Below, one piece after another: positions 5,513-6,541 of a stretch of DNA of 6,541 nt (positions within the stretch are counted from its first letter, which is position 1; each line of letters starts with the position of its first letter). Location: NCBI GenBank assembly GCA_031265025.1, contig JAISDF010000138.1, positions 1 through 6,541 on the forward strand, given 5' to 3'. The position numbers and the translations under genes were made by a program. The notes below the pieces were generated by a model. That model did no database searches and was not told the origin of the DNA. It saw nothing but the letters and a program-made list of their open reading frames with translations. Source of the stretch: Spirochaetaceae bacterium (GTDB taxonomy: Bacteria > Spirochaetota > Spirochaetia > Treponematales > Breznakiellaceae).

Positions 5513-6319
5513 TCAGTTGCTTTTTAAGTATTTGCCATTCGCCAAATAATTTTCATCACCTTGAACTTTTATTTCCAAGACACCATCCTTTAATTCATAA
5601 TACCAAACCTTTTTAAGCCTCTCATAGGCGCCAACTCCGGTTTCGTTTTCAACAAGCGCGACTATAGTTTGGTCATCAAAGAAATACCTGCCTTCGGAAG
5701 TCCGGGCATTTTCCCGTCCAAAAAGTTTTATGCCAATTCTATACCTGCCCTCGTTAAAGGTTAGTGTAAAAGCATTGAACTCCCATGTTCCCTCTAAATG
5801 AGCGGGATTTGTATCAGAAAATACTAAATATGGTTCTTGTTTTTCGAGGCCTGATTTAACCAACGCAATCGCGTTATCGGCCTTTTGAATTAACGCGGGG
5901 TCGGTTAATTCCGTAATTGAAAATTGTATTGTATCGGAAGCAGAAACAGTTGACTTCCCTGTAATCTCATAATCAAGATAATAATATTTTCCGCTTTCAA
6001 AAGAAAACACCATAGATACGGGCTCACTGTTGCTGCCGTACGTTGGGCCTGAGAACTGGTATTGAACAACCAAATGATGAATCCCGGGCGAGATAACCCA
6101 ATCGGTAAGCGGAAGGCCGTCAATAGTTCTGATAAACGCATAATTTTTAGTCAGGATAACACAGAGATTTTCTGTTTGCGTATGGGGCTCAAAGTAGAAA
6201 TTGACACTACCCGCGTAATCCATCGCGGCTCTTCGCGGCGTACCCGTGCTTGCGCAGCCAAGCAAACATAAAGTTTCTAATAAAGTAATTATTATAAAAA
6301 ACCATTTTTTGGCATTCAT
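5513..6319 (-). CDS. Lipoprotein of unknown function, AT-rich
   Basis: The product has 268 residues. The signal peptide has Lys4/Lys5, a hydrophobic run at 6-20 and lipobox LLGC, so Cys22 is the lipidated residue and the protein sits in the envelope. Two beta-rich parts follow. At about 37-137 there is a sandwich-like pattern (VISPGIHHLVVQY at 75-87, ESGKYYYLDYEI at 108-119), seen in several lipoprotein beta-domain families. At about 175-265 a lipocalin-like pattern occurs (LEGTWEF, LTFNEGRYRIG, SEGRYFF). Both readings are by shape only. AAGGAG at 6325-6330 precedes the ATG by five bases, and a promoter lies at 6337-6365. It is AT-rich: 38% GC in 5761-5820 against 60% in 2401-2460 of ileS, suggesting different history. 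I cannot assign a function. Confidence 0.9.
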   Translation of the reverse strand: MNAKKWFFIIITLLETLCLLGCASTGTPRRAAMDYAGSVNFYFEPHTQTENLCVILTKNYAFIRTIDGLPLTDWVISPGIHHLVVQYQFSGPTYGSNSEPVSMVFSFESGKYYYLDYEITGKSTVSASDTIQFSITELTDPALIQKADNAIALVKSGLEKQEPYLVFSDTNPAHLEGTWEFNAFTLTFNEGRYRIGIKLFGRENARTSEGRYFFDDQTIVALVENETGVGAYERLKKVWYYELKDGVLEIKVQGDENYLANGKYLKSN

Positions 6320-6324
6320 ATATG

Positions 6325-6330
6325 CTCCTT
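6325..6330 (-). promoter_or_regulatory. Ribosome binding site of the minus-strand lipoprotein gene
   Basis: On the minus strand AAGGAG is followed by CATAT and then the ATG at 6319-6317, a five-base spacing. It supports this start, which also gives a complete lipoprotein signal peptide. Confidence 0.8.
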
Positions 6331-6336
6331 AAAAAT

Positions 6337-6365
6337 ACTGTATGTCCAAATTAAGATTGTGTCAA
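6337..6365 (-). promoter_or_regulatory. Sigma-70-type promoter for the minus-strand lipoprotein
   Basis: On the minus strand a perfect TTGACA (6365-6360) is followed after 17 bases by TACAGT (6342-6337), four of six matches to TATAAT. A start near 6330 would give a very short leader of about 11 bases, so the true -10 position or start is uncertain. It shows the gene can be transcribed independently of the gene at the window end. Confidence 0.6.
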
Positions 6366-6366
6366 T

Positions 6367-6417
6367 GAAGCTCGCCGCCGGGCCAACTCGTAAGCGTCGC
6401 GTCGTTTTACGGGCTTC
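6367..6417. repeat. Nested imperfect inverted repeats between two minus-strand genes
   Basis: Outer arms GAAGC (6367-6371) and GCTTC (6413-6417) enclose inner arms CGTAA (6389-6393) and TTACG (6407-6411). The long asymmetric spacer on one side makes a stable single hairpin doubtful. It could help end transcription of the gene at 6436-6541, but no T-run follows. Confidence 0.25.
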
Positions 6418-6435
6418 GTTATGCGCCGTTTCATG

Positions 6436-6541
6436 CTACAGCCTGATAAACCCCGCGTCCCCGCCGCAGGAAGCGCAGTACCCCGCCTTTCCCCGCACTT
6501 CAAGAGCCGAACAGTCAACGCGGTACGCCCTGCGCCTGACA
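6436..6541 (-). CDS. 3' end of an unidentified gene ending in a CxxC motif (partial, cut by window end)
   Basis: The minus strand is open from 6540 down to a TAG at 6438-6436, giving 34 residues: VRRRAYRVDCSALEV followed by RGKAGYCASCGGDAGFIRL. Cys at 10, 22 and 25 of the fragment (with CxxCGG) suggest the last part of a zinc ribbon. Codons are GC-rich at the third position (26 of 34) and use AGG, GGG and CTT as ileS does, which favours this frame. Two other frames are also open here (minus, to about 6352; plus, from ATG 6433), so the call is tentative. Family unknown. Confidence 0.5.
   Translation of the reverse strand, partial: VRRRAYRVDCSALEVRGKAGYCASCGGDAGFIRL

Noticed and set aside
6381..6424. 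Integron attC-like site (GGCCAAC ... GTTATGC), suggested by AT-rich cassette-like lipoprotein and known Treponema denticola integron
   Set aside because: Neither core matches RYYYAAC/GTTRRRY fully, they are not complementary to each other, no similar site lies at the other end of the lipoprotein gene, and no integrase is in the window.
6433..6541. Plus-strand frame from ATG 6433 open to the window end
   Set aside because: Pro/Arg/Ala-rich with no ribosome binding site; it is the antisense of the more plausible Cys-containing minus-strand frame.

Overview
The window looks like a chromosomal segment of a GC-rich spirochaete of the Treponema group. The main clue is gene order. A eukaryote-like (type 2) isoleucyl-tRNA synthetase gene is followed 22 bases later by a lipoprotein that resembles, by sequence and position, the Treponema pallidum outer-membrane-associated lipoprotein TP0453, which as I recall lies next to ileS (TP0452). 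Two spirochaete-style lipoprotein signal peptides and an FmdB-type zinc ribbon with a Cys-containing tail fit this. Assignment to a lineage is inference. The base composition (about 60% GC in a sampled stretch of ileS) is closer to environmental or gut treponemes than to T. pallidum.

Layout: 3-62 is probably the last 19 codons of a plus-strand gene, with a palindrome over its stop codon. 63-494 has no convincing gene but is rich in hairpins and holds a 13-base direct repeat. 495-3713 is ileS and 3736-4701 the TP0453-like lipoprotein gene, almost certainly one transcription unit. 4702-4812 carries paired repeats and a near-consensus sigma-70 promoter. 4813-5139 (FmdB-family zinc ribbon) and 5136-5471 (double zinc ribbon with a C-terminal membrane anchor) overlap in ATGA and form a second unit. 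5472-5512 separates convergent genes and has a hairpin. 5513-6319 on the minus strand is an AT-rich lipoprotein gene of unknown function with its own promoter at 6337-6365. 6436-6541 is probably the 3' end of another minus-strand gene ending in a CxxC motif.

How the genes fit together: IleRS supplies Ile-tRNA in the cytoplasm, and its partner is an envelope protein with no obvious functional link, so the pairing looks like conserved operon order. The two small zinc-ribbon proteins are coupled and may act together, one soluble and one tethered to the inner membrane. The AT-rich lipoprotein stands out from its surroundings and may have been acquired. No rRNA, tRNA, CRISPR array, transposase or phage gene is visible. 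The least ordinary parts are the structured region before ileS, the Gly-Gly-Pro repeat inside the IleRS editing domain, the coupled zinc-ribbon pair and the AT-rich lipoprotein gene.
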